A stretch of DNA of 6,726 nucleotides from Methylococcales bacterium (GTDB lineage: Bacteria > Pseudomonadota > Gammaproteobacteria > Methylococcales > Methylomonadaceae), in NCBI GenBank assembly GCA_023144875.1, contig JAGLEW010000136.1, positions 1 through 6,726 on the forward strand, in the 5' to 3' direction. The notes under the pieces are model-generated. The model searched no databases and was not told the DNA's origin. It was given only the letters and a program-made list of their open reading frames with translations. Both the position numbers and the translations under genes were made by a program. Below are positions 1 to 6,136 of the stretch, one piece after another (positions within the stretch are counted from its first letter, which is position 1; every line of letters starts with the position of its first letter).

Positions 1-1443
1 CAGCAATTATTGGATTTTTCCCCTGATATTGTGCATTTTAGTGGGCATGGAGAGCAAGATGGTTTATATTTTCAGGATCAAAGTAATGATACGTTATTTA
101 TTCATCAAGATTCGTTAACCGATTTTTTTAAATTATTTGCAGGTCGTATTAAATGCGTGTTGTTAAATGCCTGTAATAGTGAGCCTCAAGCGCATGCGAT
201 TGCCCAACATTTAGACTATGTAATTGGGATGAATGCCCCTATTGGGGATAAAGCCGCCGTCATTTTTGCCAAAGGGTTTTATCGTGCCTTGTTTAGTGGT
301 GAACCGATCGACAGTGCTTATAGATTTGGGTGCAGTGCGATTGATCTCGCGGGTATTAATGAATTTCAAACCCCTGTGTTAGCGCGAAAAACAGCCTCAA
401 ATACGAATAATAATACGTCAAATATTGCTATTCCTACTGATATTGAAGAGCCAGAAGGACAGGTGCCGATTGATTCCGCTTTTTATGTAGAACGGTTCCC
501 TATTGAAAGAGATTGCTATCAAACCATTGAAAACCCTTACGCCTTGATTCGCATTAAAGCCCCCAAACAAATGGGCAAAACCTCGTTATTATCTCGGGTT
601 TTAAATCATGCGGAATCCTCAGGTAAACAACGCATTGCGGTGTTATCTTTTCAAGAGGCTGATAGTGAAATTTTTGCAAGTTTAGATATTTTATTACAAT
701 GGTTTTGTGCGGCGACTGCGGATTGTTTAGGGATGGATGAAAATCTTGAAACCTATTGGAAAGGGGTTTTAGGTGCAAAAAGTAAAGCCAGTAATTATTT
801 TCAAAAATATTTATTAAAAGATGGCCCTTTAACATTGGGGTTAGATGAAGTCGATGTGGTGTTTCAACACACTGAAATTGCCAGTGATTGCTTGGGATTA
901 TTGCGTGCATGGCATGAAAAAAGTAAAAACCATCCTGTGTGGAAAAATTTACGAATGGTGATTACGCATTCTCAAGAAGTATATATTCCACTACACTTAA
1001 ACCAATCGCCGTTTAATGTGGGGTTGCCGATTGAGTTGCCTGAGTTTACGCGTGAACAAATTGTCTCCTTAATGAACGTTCATGGTTTAAATTTATCAGA
1101 ACAGGAATTAGATCAATTTATAAAAATGGTGGATGGGCATCCTTATTTAGTTCGATTAGGTTTTTACCAAATTGCCAAACAACGATTAACACTCGCGGAT
1201 TTTTTAGCGATAGCACCGACCGAAGAAGGGCTTTATCATGACCATTTACGCCGCCATTTATTAAATATTGAAGAGGTTGGTTTGCAAGACGTGACCGCAC
1301 AAGTCATGCACAGTGATGAACCTTTATTAATTAATAGCGGCGATGCCTTTAAATTAAAAAGCTTAGGTCTGGTTCGCCGTCGAGGCAATATGATTGAACC
1401 CTTATGCGACCTTTATCGTTTGTATTTTCAAAATCGGTTATAA
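1..1443 (+). CDS. CHAT-domain cysteine peptidase fused to AAA-like (AAA_35 type) ATPase, 5' partial
   Basis: The reading frame is open through the left edge, so the N-terminus is missing; 480 codons and the TAA stop are visible. Numbering from the first codon, residues 1 to about 125 look like the end of a CHAT (caspase-like) domain. HFSGHG (11-16... His16) gives the catalytic histidine and LLNACNS gives the catalytic cysteine, Cys58, so the peptidase centre looks intact. An Asn/Thr-rich linker follows (about 126-150). From about 160 comes an AAA_35-type NTPase: FYVERFPIERDCY lead-in, Walker A APKQMGKTS with Lys193 (Ala replaces the first Gly, as I recall is usual in this family), and Walker B LGLDEVD with Asp282/Glu283. 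The C-terminus (about 430-480), ending in DLYRLYFQNRL, resembles the winged-helix tail of the family. Known: CHAT proteins are caspase relatives, often coupled to sensor or ATPase modules. Inferred: a cytosolic signal-gated protease. Its substrate, trigger and any missing N-terminal sensor domain cannot be seen. The start is outside the window; a TTG at 10 lies inside the CHAT fold and is not a credible start. Confidence 0.88.
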   Translation, partial: QQLLDFSPDIVHFSGHGEQDGLYFQDQSNDTLFIHQDSLTDFFKLFAGRIKCVLLNACNSEPQAHAIAQHLDYVIGMNAPIGDKAAVIFAKGFYRALFSGEPIDSAYRFGCSAIDLAGINEFQTPVLARKTASNTNNNTSNIAIPTDIEEPEGQVPIDSAFYVERFPIERDCYQTIENPYALIRIKAPKQMGKTSLLSRVLNHAESSGKQRIAVLSFQEADSEIFASLDILLQWFCAATADCLGMDENLETYWKGVLGAKSKASNYFQKYLLKDGPLTLGLDEVDVVFQHTEIASDCLGLLRAWHEKSKNHPVWKNLRMVITHSQEVYIPLHLNQSPFNVGLPIELPEFTREQIVSLMNVHGLNLSEQELDQFIKMVDGHPYLVRLGFYQIAKQRLTLADFLAIAPTEEGLYHDHLRRHLLNIEEVGLQDVTAQVMHSDEPLLINSGDAFKLKSLGLVRRRGNMIEPLCDLYRLYFQNRL

Positions 1444-1448
1444 GTCGT

Positions 1449-1583
1449 ATGAGCCTTTATAAAACCAGTAAAAAAATACGCTACACCCTTTCGATCGTTT
1501 ATGTCCTGATTATGGGAGGTATTTTACTGGGAACCTATCTATCGCAACCCGACACTCATGCTGAAACGGTGCTTCAGGAATAA
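1449..1583 (+). CDS. Small single-pass membrane protein, 44 residues, hypothetical
   Basis: An ATG five bases after the stop of the CHAT-ATPase gene opens a 44-codon frame ending in TAA. The protein has a basic N-terminus (Lys5, Lys8, Lys9, Arg11), one hydrophobic segment at residues 12-31 (YTLSIVYVLIMGGILLGTYL), and a short polar, acidic tail ending in ETVLQE. This follows the positive-inside rule and predicts N-terminus in the cytoplasm and C-terminus outside. GGILLG contains a GxxxG pattern (Gly24, Gly28) of the kind that packs transmembrane helices. No good Shine-Dalgarno precedes the ATG, so translation may depend on ribosomes finishing the upstream gene. An in-frame ATG at 1404, inside the upstream gene, would give 59 residues but also lacks a ribosome site. 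I do not recognise a family. It could be a partner or target of the protease, an unrelated small membrane protein, or chance, although the membrane-protein layout and gene-like spacing argue against chance. Confidence 0.6.
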   Translation: MSLYKTSKKIRYTLSIVYVLIMGGILLGTYLSQPDTHAETVLQE

Positions 1584-1604
1584 AATTAAACCGTGTTAAG
1601 CCAC

Positions 1605-1610
1605 GAGGAA
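1605..1610 (+). promoter_or_regulatory. Shine-Dalgarno deciding the beta-propeller start
   Basis: GAGGAA sits six bases before the ATG at 1617, an ordinary spacing. The same frame is open back to a GTG at 1593, but that codon has no ribosome site and would put eight polar residues ahead of the signal peptide. The site therefore supports ATG 1617. Confidence 0.8.
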
Positions 1611-1616
1611 AATACG

Positions 1617-4010
1617 ATGAAATGCGCTAAATTATTATCTATTACTGGGCTTTTATTGACTTGCAGTCCTCTTTTTGCGGATAATTTTATCCCGACGGTG
1701 GCGGAAAAATCGATTGGAAAAGCAAGTATTAACTATAAGGTATCAGGGAAAGGCACGACTTTTTTAAATTCCGATCGCGTTGAAGTGACCTTTGATTTAG
1801 ACATTGCTAACGAAGATATCGGCTTTAACAGTGGGCTTTATTTAGTCGCAGAAGCAAATAATCAACGTTATATGCGAAATCAACAGAATAAATGGACGTT
1901 ATGGACAGATAATAGTTTAATTCCCGCGAAAACGGTTACATTAGAAAAGCAAGAACAGCTTGAAATTCGGCAGACTGATTTACCCGTGGGGGAATATACC
2001 GTCTATGCGGCTTATAAAACTCGTAATGGGGATTTAAAATACAATGAAGCGCCTGCCACCTTAATTGTATTTGATAAAAAAAGTGCAAGCTTACATAAGG
2101 TTAATAACCCTGAAGTCTTACGGGATTATCTTTATCAGGGTGCGATTCATAATCCGCCAATACTAATGCGTACGACGAGTGTTTTAGAGAATGTAGCGAC
2201 CCAAGCGGATTCTGGAAATGACTCCGTATCTAGTACCAATTTACAAGAAAAAGGGGTGGATGAAGCCGATCGAATGAAAACCGATCAAGGCTCCTTATTT
2301 TCATTAATACAGTGTGATAAGCAGCAATGTCTTAATCGCTATGAATTAACCGATAACCCTGCACAATCTAATTTGCTTGAGTCTTTAGTCGTGAGTGATG
2401 AGAGCAATCAGCACACATTAGGGGCGATGTATCTCAATAAAGCGACCGATAAAACCACGCGCTCAATTATTTGGTTAAATAGTCGCTCAAAGGTTCAATC
2501 AATATTGGAATCAACGCAAGTGAGGGGTGGTAACAATAAACCCCAGTGGCATCCTGAGCAAAGTGAGATACAGCTAAAATTTATCGACGCATCTAAGGCG
2601 GAAGCATTAAGTATTAAACAACAACTGACCATTGAAGGCGAGTTGATTTCCAGTCGATTAGTCGGGGATGTATTGTATATATTAAGTCGTAAATCAACAC
2701 AATACCCGTCTTTTTTTGATGACAAAAGCAAACCAATTAAACCACCATTGGACTTTTTTTTACCGCATTACACGTTTAATAAAGAAAAACCAAAAGCGTT
2801 TAATACCTCAACTGAACGTTGTTACATTCCCCCAAAAGATCATAAAAAAGCAAATAAAGGCATTTTAAGCGTGGTCACAGCGATTCCTGTGCAAAATCCG
2901 AAACAGTATAAAAGCGTGTGTATTGCGGGTGAATTGGATACTTTTTACGCGTCAACCGCCTCACTTTATTTTGCCAGTAGTCGTTATGCTTACAGCGCAC
3001 AAGGAAATAAATTAATTTATAATGCGCCTCAAGCCATGCTAACAGACATTCATAAATTTTCATTAAATTCAGTCAATATGGAGTACCGAGGTTCAGGGAA
3101 AGTCGATGGGCATCTTGGCTGGCATAAGGATAAAAAATCGTTTCGCTTGGGTGAATATAAAGATTATCTACGCATCGCAACCTCAACAGGTCATAGCTGG
3201 GATAGAAGTTCGCGCACAAAACTGACGGTGTTAAAAGAAGATACAAAAACTAAAACGCTCACACAAATCAGTGTACTTGATAATTTAGGTAAACCAGGTG
3301 AAAAATTATATGCCGCTCGATTCGTGGGGAAACGAGGCTACTTAGTCACATTTCGCGTCACAGATCCGTTAATTGTGATTGATTTTTCTGAAGCTGAAGC
3401 ACCAACCGTGTTAGGTGAGTTAGAAATTTCTGGATATTCTGATTATTTGCAAGCGGTGGGGGATAATTATCTGTTAGGCATTGGCAAAGAGGCCGTTGCT
3501 GATGAAGGTCAAAATAGTCGTATCGCTTCATCTCAGTCATTACCCTCACGAGGGGCGTGGTACCAAGGGGTTAAAGTGGCTTTATTTGATGTTTCCAGTG
3601 CTGAAAAACTGGGGGAAATAAAATCATTGGTTTTTGGAAAACGTGGCTCAACTGCCACGGTTTTGTCCGATCATCATGGCCTAGCATGGGTAAAAACCAA
3701 TGAAAACCATTATATTTTGGCATTACCGATTAAGTTACATAAGACGCAACCAACGCGTTCAAGAAAAGAAAAAGAAGCCCCTTGGACGTATTATGATTGG
3801 ACGCATACAGGGGTGTATGTATTTGATGTAAATACATTGGCACCCGCTTTAACATTAACAGGAAAATTAATCGCAGAAGTCAATGATGGCAGTGCCAGTC
3901 ATAAAGAAAATCAAGAAATCTTAAATGATCGCACCGTGATTCAAAATCAAACCATACATTATATTCATGGCGATAAGGTTATTTCAGCGCCTATCAAGGA
4001 CTTGAAATAA
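1617..4010 (+). CDS. Exported beta-propeller domain protein (PF09826/COG4880 type)
   Basis: From ATG 1617 the product has 797 residues. Residues 1-21 form a signal peptide (basic MKCAK start, hydrophobic LLSITGLLLTC, probable cleavage in SPLFA/DN), so it should act in the periplasm or outside the cell. Residues 24-155 look like a beta-sandwich, ending in a LPVGEYTVYAAYK strand pattern. The family signature EKGVDEADRMKTD lies at 211-223 and opens the propeller-like region. Later stretches also fit: RCYIPP (Cys402) and SVCIAGELDT (Cys435), then LIVIDFSEAEAPTVLGELEI (585-604), GYSDYLQAVGDNYLLGIGKE (606-625) and VKVALFDVSSAEKLGEI (652-668). Cys233/Cys238 and Cys402/Cys435 could form disulfides. 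Known: the family is described as secreted propellers distantly related to WD40; to my knowledge no enzymatic role is established. Inferred: a binding or scaffold protein outside the cytoplasm. It follows the small membrane-protein gene by 33 bases and may share its transcript. LLTC at 13-16 resembles a lipobox only weakly because Thr at -1 is unusual. Confidence 0.87.
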   Translation: MKCAKLLSITGLLLTCSPLFADNFIPTVAEKSIGKASINYKVSGKGTTFLNSDRVEVTFDLDIANEDIGFNSGLYLVAEANNQRYMRNQQNKWTLWTDNSLIPAKTVTLEKQEQLEIRQTDLPVGEYTVYAAYKTRNGDLKYNEAPATLIVFDKKSASLHKVNNPEVLRDYLYQGAIHNPPILMRTTSVLENVATQADSGNDSVSSTNLQEKGVDEADRMKTDQGSLFSLIQCDKQQCLNRYELTDNPAQSNLLESLVVSDESNQHTLGAMYLNKATDKTTRSIIWLNSRSKVQSILESTQVRGGNNKPQWHPEQSEIQLKFIDASKAEALSIKQQLTIEGELISSRLVGDVLYILSRKSTQYPSFFDDKSKPIKPPLDFFLPHYTFNKEKPKAFNTSTERCYIPPKDHKKANKGILSVVTAIPVQNPKQYKSVCIAGELDTFYASTASLYFASSRYAYSAQGNKLIYNAPQAMLTDIHKFSLNSVNMEYRGSGKVDGHLGWHKDKKSFRLGEYKDYLRIATSTGHSWDRSSRTKLTVLKEDTKTKTLTQISVLDNLGKPGEKLYAARFVGKRGYLVTFRVTDPLIVIDFSEAEAPTVLGELEISGYSDYLQAVGDNYLLGIGKEAVADEGQNSRIASSQSLPSRGAWYQGVKVALFDVSSAEKLGEIKSLVFGKRGSTATVLSDHHGLAWVKTNENHYILALPIKLHKTQPTRSRKEKEAPWTYYDWTHTGVYVFDVNTLAPALTLTGKLIAEVNDGSASHKENQEILNDRTVIQNQTIHYIHGDKVISAPIKDLK

Positions 4011-4016
4011 TGTGAA

Positions 4017-4337
4017 CTATTGCCAGTGATTATCGCGAACTTGCACGCGGCCGTTAATCACTTGTACAGGGAAACAATCGACATCTTCATAGGCAGGCGC
4101 TGATTTTACACGACCCGTTTTAATACAAAATCGTGCGCCGTGCCGTGGACAAATAATTTCATCGCCATCAATTTGTCCGCTGGCAATCTCAGCACCGTCA
4201 TGGGTACAGGTATCTTCAATGGCAAAAAATCGCCCTGCAATTTTAAAGATAGCGACATCTACCCCGTTAATATCAATAACAATACTCTCTCCATTCGCTA
4301 GTGCATTTTCCGCAGCAACATCAATCCAATCGGACAT
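4017..4337 (-). CDS. Rieske [2Fe-2S] ferredoxin (BphF/NirD-like small subunit type)
   Basis: The 106-residue product is one Rieske domain. Cys44-Thr-His46 and Cys63-Pro-Arg-His66 are the two cluster-binding motifs, 16 residues apart, in the contexts EDTCTHDGAEI and ICPRHGARF. There is no membrane anchor or signal peptide. I do not see the extra disulfide cysteines of bc1-type Rieske proteins; the remaining cysteines are Cys71 and Cys88. This makes it a soluble, cytoplasmic electron carrier like the ferredoxins of ring-hydroxylating dioxygenases or the small subunit of nitrite reductase. No oxygenase, reductase or nitrite reductase gene is visible beside it, so its partner is unknown; small Rieske proteins of this type also occur near iron-sulfur assembly genes, but none is in the window. 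The start is fixed by a strong ribosome site. It is separated from the upstream SDR gene by 102 bases, which suggests its own promoter, and it converges on the beta-propeller gene with 6 bases between the stops. Confidence 0.93.
   Translation of the reverse strand: MSDWIDVAAENALANGESIVIDINGVDVAIFKIAGRFFAIEDTCTHDGAEIASGQIDGDEIICPRHGARFCIKTGRVKSAPAYEDVDCFPVQVINGRVQVRDNHWQ
4025..4062. repeat. Inverted repeat (stem-loop) inside the 3' end of the Rieske gene
   Basis: AGTGATTA at 4025-4032 pairs perfectly with TAATCACT at 4055-4062. Within the 22-base loop, CGCG at 4034-4037 can also pair with CGCG at 4046-4049. It begins 15 bases beyond the beta-propeller stop and lies in the coding region of the last Rieske residues. 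There is no T-run after it on either strand, so it is not a standard intrinsic terminator. It might serve as a 3' end stabiliser or attenuating structure for the beta-propeller transcript, or be incidental. Confidence 0.3.
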
Positions 4338-4342
4338 TATGA

Positions 4343-4350
4343 CCTCCTTT
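4343..4350 (-). promoter_or_regulatory. Strong Shine-Dalgarno of the Rieske gene
   Basis: Read on the minus strand this is AAAGGAGG, five bases before the ATG at 4337-4335. It is the strongest ribosome site in the window and fixes the Rieske start. It predicts efficient translation compared with the overlapping genes upstream, which lack such sites. Confidence 0.85.
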
Positions 4351-4351
4351 G

Positions 4352-4395
4352 TTTTTAGAATAATCGGTAAATATTATTAGTTTGCTTACTAAAAA
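4352..4395. repeat. Nested AT-rich inverted repeat in the Rieske leader
   Basis: TTTTTAG at 4352-4358 is matched by its complement CTAAAAA at 4389-4395. Directly inside, AATAAT at 4359-4364 is matched by ATTATT at 4373-4378 around an eight-base centre (CGGTAAAT). The arms flank or overlap the candidate -10 box, which would suit an operator. It could equally be chance symmetry in AT-rich DNA, and it has no GC-rich stem, so it is not a convincing terminator for the SDR gene. Confidence 0.25.
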
Positions 4396-4399
4396 TCAA
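4371..4399 (-). promoter_or_regulatory. Candidate sigma-70 promoter for the Rieske gene
   Basis: On the minus strand a TTGATT box (4399-4394) and a TAATAT box (4376-4371) are 17 bases apart, with four of six consensus matches each. They lie about 35-60 bases upstream of the Rieske ATG, so the leader would be short. AT-rich DNA produces such matches by chance, so support is modest; the 102-base gap after the SDR gene and the strong ribosome site make an independent promoter plausible. Confidence 0.35.
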
Positions 4400-4439
4400 C
4401 AACAGGAATCAAAGTCGAATAGAAAAAAATCATGGAAAA

Positions 4440-5153
4440 TCATTTTTTAAAATGCACCACTCTATGTAAGGGGGTGAGATTAAGCTCATCAATGACACAA
4501 TAAGGGTCTGAGTTGAGTAAATAATTAACTGCCCTTGCCACATCCTGTGGGCGTAAATGTTGCTCAGGTTTCCCCCCTGCTTCAAAATTTAACTGCGCAA
4601 AAAAAGCAGTTTGTACCATCCCTGGGTTAATTAAACTGACTTTAAGGTGACTTTTAGCGCATTCTTGACGTAAAGCTTGTGTAAATCCTCGCAAAGCAAA
4701 TTTACTCGCACAATAAATCGTACCTTTTTGGGTCCCTTGCAAGGCGGCTTCTGAACCGATATAAATTAAATCCGCGCGTTTTTTTTGTTTTAATGTGGGT
4801 AAAAAAGCCTGCGTTAAAAATACCTGACTGGTGAAATTTACATTCATTAACGCTTCAATTTGTGCAAAGGAAAACTCTTCCAAGGAACAAAATTTTCCAT
4901 AGCCTGCGGCAAAAATAATGGTATCAATATCCGTATATTTTTTAACTAAGGCTTTGGCTTTTTCAGGGAAGGTGCTTAAATTCCCTAAATCAAGCTTTTC
5001 AAAAATAAAATTAGGATGATAAGTGGTAAATTGCTCGCAATTACGAGAAATACCAATCACAACATGCCCTTGCATGAGTAAATCTTCGGCTATTTTTCGA
5101 CCGATTCCAGAACTTGCGCCTGTTATTAATATGGTTCGTTTTAAATTGTGCAT
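4440..5153 (-). CDS. Short-chain dehydrogenase/reductase (SDR), NAD(P)-dependent
   Basis: The 237-residue product has the full set of classical SDR landmarks. TGASSGIG at 11-18 binds the dinucleotide, Asp55 after the third strand fits the adenine-ring position, and FAAG (81-84) replaces the usual NNAG. Ser134 in YIGS, Tyr147 and Lys151 in YCASK form the catalytic set, and NPGMVQT (177-183) is the usual PG turn. Arg37 after the second strand hints at NADP(H) preference. It should be a soluble cytoplasmic oxidoreductase acting on an alcohol or carbonyl; the substrate cannot be told from the sequence. Its ATG lies inside the end of the SPL-like gene (13-base overlap) with no clear Shine-Dalgarno, so it is probably translated by coupling. 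It is the last gene of the acs-SPL-SDR run. No clear terminator follows it. Confidence 0.93.
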   Translation of the reverse strand: MHNLKRTILITGASSGIGRKIAEDLLMQGHVVIGISRNCEQFTTYHPNFIFEKLDLGNLSTFPEKAKALVKKYTDIDTIIFAAGYGKFCSLEEFSFAQIEALMNVNFTSQVFLTQAFLPTLKQKKRADLIYIGSEAALQGTQKGTIYCASKFALRGFTQALRQECAKSHLKVSLINPGMVQTAFFAQLNFEAGGKPEQHLRPQDVARAVNYLLNSDPYCVIDELNLTPLHRVVHFKK

Positions 5154-6136
5154 GGGAAAAATTTTTCAAGTGGAATATAGTTGAGTAATAATCGAGTGCA
5201 ATCACTCATCATTTGTTGTTCTAAGTCACTTTGATAAGAGACCATCCCTTGCTGACAACTTAAAGGGCTGGAAAATAGTTTCTCTTCTGGGTAAAGTTTG
5301 TGAATTTTTTTAAAATACTTTTCAGGCAGTCTAAATGTCCCTAAGCTCACAGAATGTAGACTTTCAATGGCTATTTTTTCAAACACTTGAGCAAATAAAT
5401 CCCCATAAAGTTTTTGATAATCCGCCTGATAAATCAAAGGATCAAATCGTATGCCTACTATCCAGCCTTGTTGTTGTAATTTCACCATCGCGGCCAGACG
5501 TTTTTCAAGTGTTGGCGCTTTGGCTTCTACTTTTTGGGCAATTGCATCAGGGGATAAACTAAACGCCACAATACAGCGCTTCACCGCAGAGCGATTTAAT
5601 AAATTTCTAATTTGGGTGCTTTTTGTTCTTAATTCAAGCCACGCATTGGGAATTTTTTCAAATAATGGTAAAAATTGAGCGGCAAAATCAGTGATCGGCT
5701 CAAAGGCTAAACTGTCACAATCGTAGCCTGAAAAAAAATGGATAGGTTCATTGGGTGATTCATGGCAAAGTCGATTAATTTCGGTTTGATAATCTTCATA
5801 ATTAACAAATAAAACATAATTAGCGGATTGATACATGCCTTGTAAAAAACAGTAACGGCAATCGTATAAACAATTGAGCATGTGTGAAAAATAATAATTT
5901 TTTTGAGCGCCAATCCCATAATTTGGTGGGGCAGGTAAGGCGTGGTTTTTATATTTCTCCGCTAATATTAACGCAGGTTGTTGTTTTTGCAGTCGAAAAT
6001 TTTGTGCTTTTGGATTAAACACTTCACCATAGCGTTGACAATCAATGACATCGGCTTTAGGAAATCGTTGCAGGATTTGCGCAACGCGTGGGTGTTGGCG
6101 AATCGCTGCTTCAATATAAATTCGACGAATGTTCAT
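5141..6136 (-). CDS. Spore photoproduct lyase-like radical SAM protein
   Basis: The 331-residue product matches the SPL family (SplB, about 340 residues in Bacillus) along its length. Cys89-x3-Cys93-x2-Cys96, in NCLYDCRYCFLQ, binds the [4Fe-4S] cluster that cleaves S-adenosylmethionine. Tyr95 lies between the last two cysteines as in Bacillus SPL; the next aromatic is Phe97 where Bacillus has Tyr. Cys140 in FFSGYDCDS falls 51 residues after the first cluster cysteine, matching the hydrogen-donor Cys141 of B. subtilis SPL, which is 50 after its first. Ser142, Lys172 and Ser193 sit where SAM-contacting residues are expected from my recollection of the SPL structure. Known: SPL repairs the thymine dimer formed in UV-irradiated spores. 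In a probable non-sporulating host, DNA photoproduct repair is possible but unproven. It begins in a TAATG overlap with the acs stop and ends inside the SDR gene, with no strong ribosome site of its own. Confidence 0.88.
   Translation of the reverse strand: MNIRRIYIEAAIRQHPRVAQILQRFPKADVIDCQRYGEVFNPKAQNFRLQKQQPALILAEKYKNHALPAPPNYGIGAQKNYYFSHMLNCLYDCRYCFLQGMYQSANYVLFVNYEDYQTEINRLCHESPNEPIHFFSGYDCDSLAFEPITDFAAQFLPLFEKIPNAWLELRTKSTQIRNLLNRSAVKRCIVAFSLSPDAIAQKVEAKAPTLEKRLAAMVKLQQQGWIVGIRFDPLIYQADYQKLYGDLFAQVFEKIAIESLHSVSLGTFRLPEKYFKKIHKLYPEEKLFSSPLSCQQGMVSYQSDLEQQMMSDCTRLLLNYIPLEKFFPCTI

Noticed and set aside
554..910. Minus-strand open frame of 118 codons inside the CHAT-ATPase gene
   Set aside because: It lies wholly opposite the Walker A to Walker B region of a well-supported gene, its protein resembles no family I know, and it has no ribosome site.
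1593..1616. GTG at 1593 as the beta-propeller start
   Set aside because: No Shine-Dalgarno, and it places eight polar residues before the signal peptide; the ATG at 1617 has a well-spaced GAGGAA.
1444..1616. Internal promoter between the CHAT-ATPase and beta-propeller genes
   Set aside because: I found no convincing spaced -35/-10 pair here; most of the stretch is taken by the small membrane-protein gene.
1653..1664. Lipoprotein signal (LLTC) in the beta-propeller signal peptide
   Set aside because: Threonine directly before the cysteine is unusual for a lipobox, and a normal signal peptidase site, LFA/DN, follows five residues later.
2754..2761. Run of eight T in the beta-propeller gene (and a similar run at 4779-4786 in the SDR gene) as phase-variable tracts
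   Set aside because: Runs of this length are expected in AT-rich DNA, both frames are intact, and neither is near a start or promoter.
2495..3549. Minus-strand open frames at 2495-2731, 2875-3063 and 3358-3549 opposite the beta-propeller gene
   Set aside because: Short, low-complexity products opposite a long gene with clear family motifs; antisense shadows.
4400..4445. Intrinsic terminator after the SDR gene
   Set aside because: T-rich stretches follow the stop on the minus strand, but the ATGATTTT copies there are direct repeats, not a GC-rich inverted stem.
5335..5919. Open frames at 5335-5562 and 5451-5678 (+) and 5707-5919 (-) within the SPL-like gene
   Set aside because: All overlap the SPL-like coding region, which has motif support over its length; none has a recognisable domain or ribosome site.
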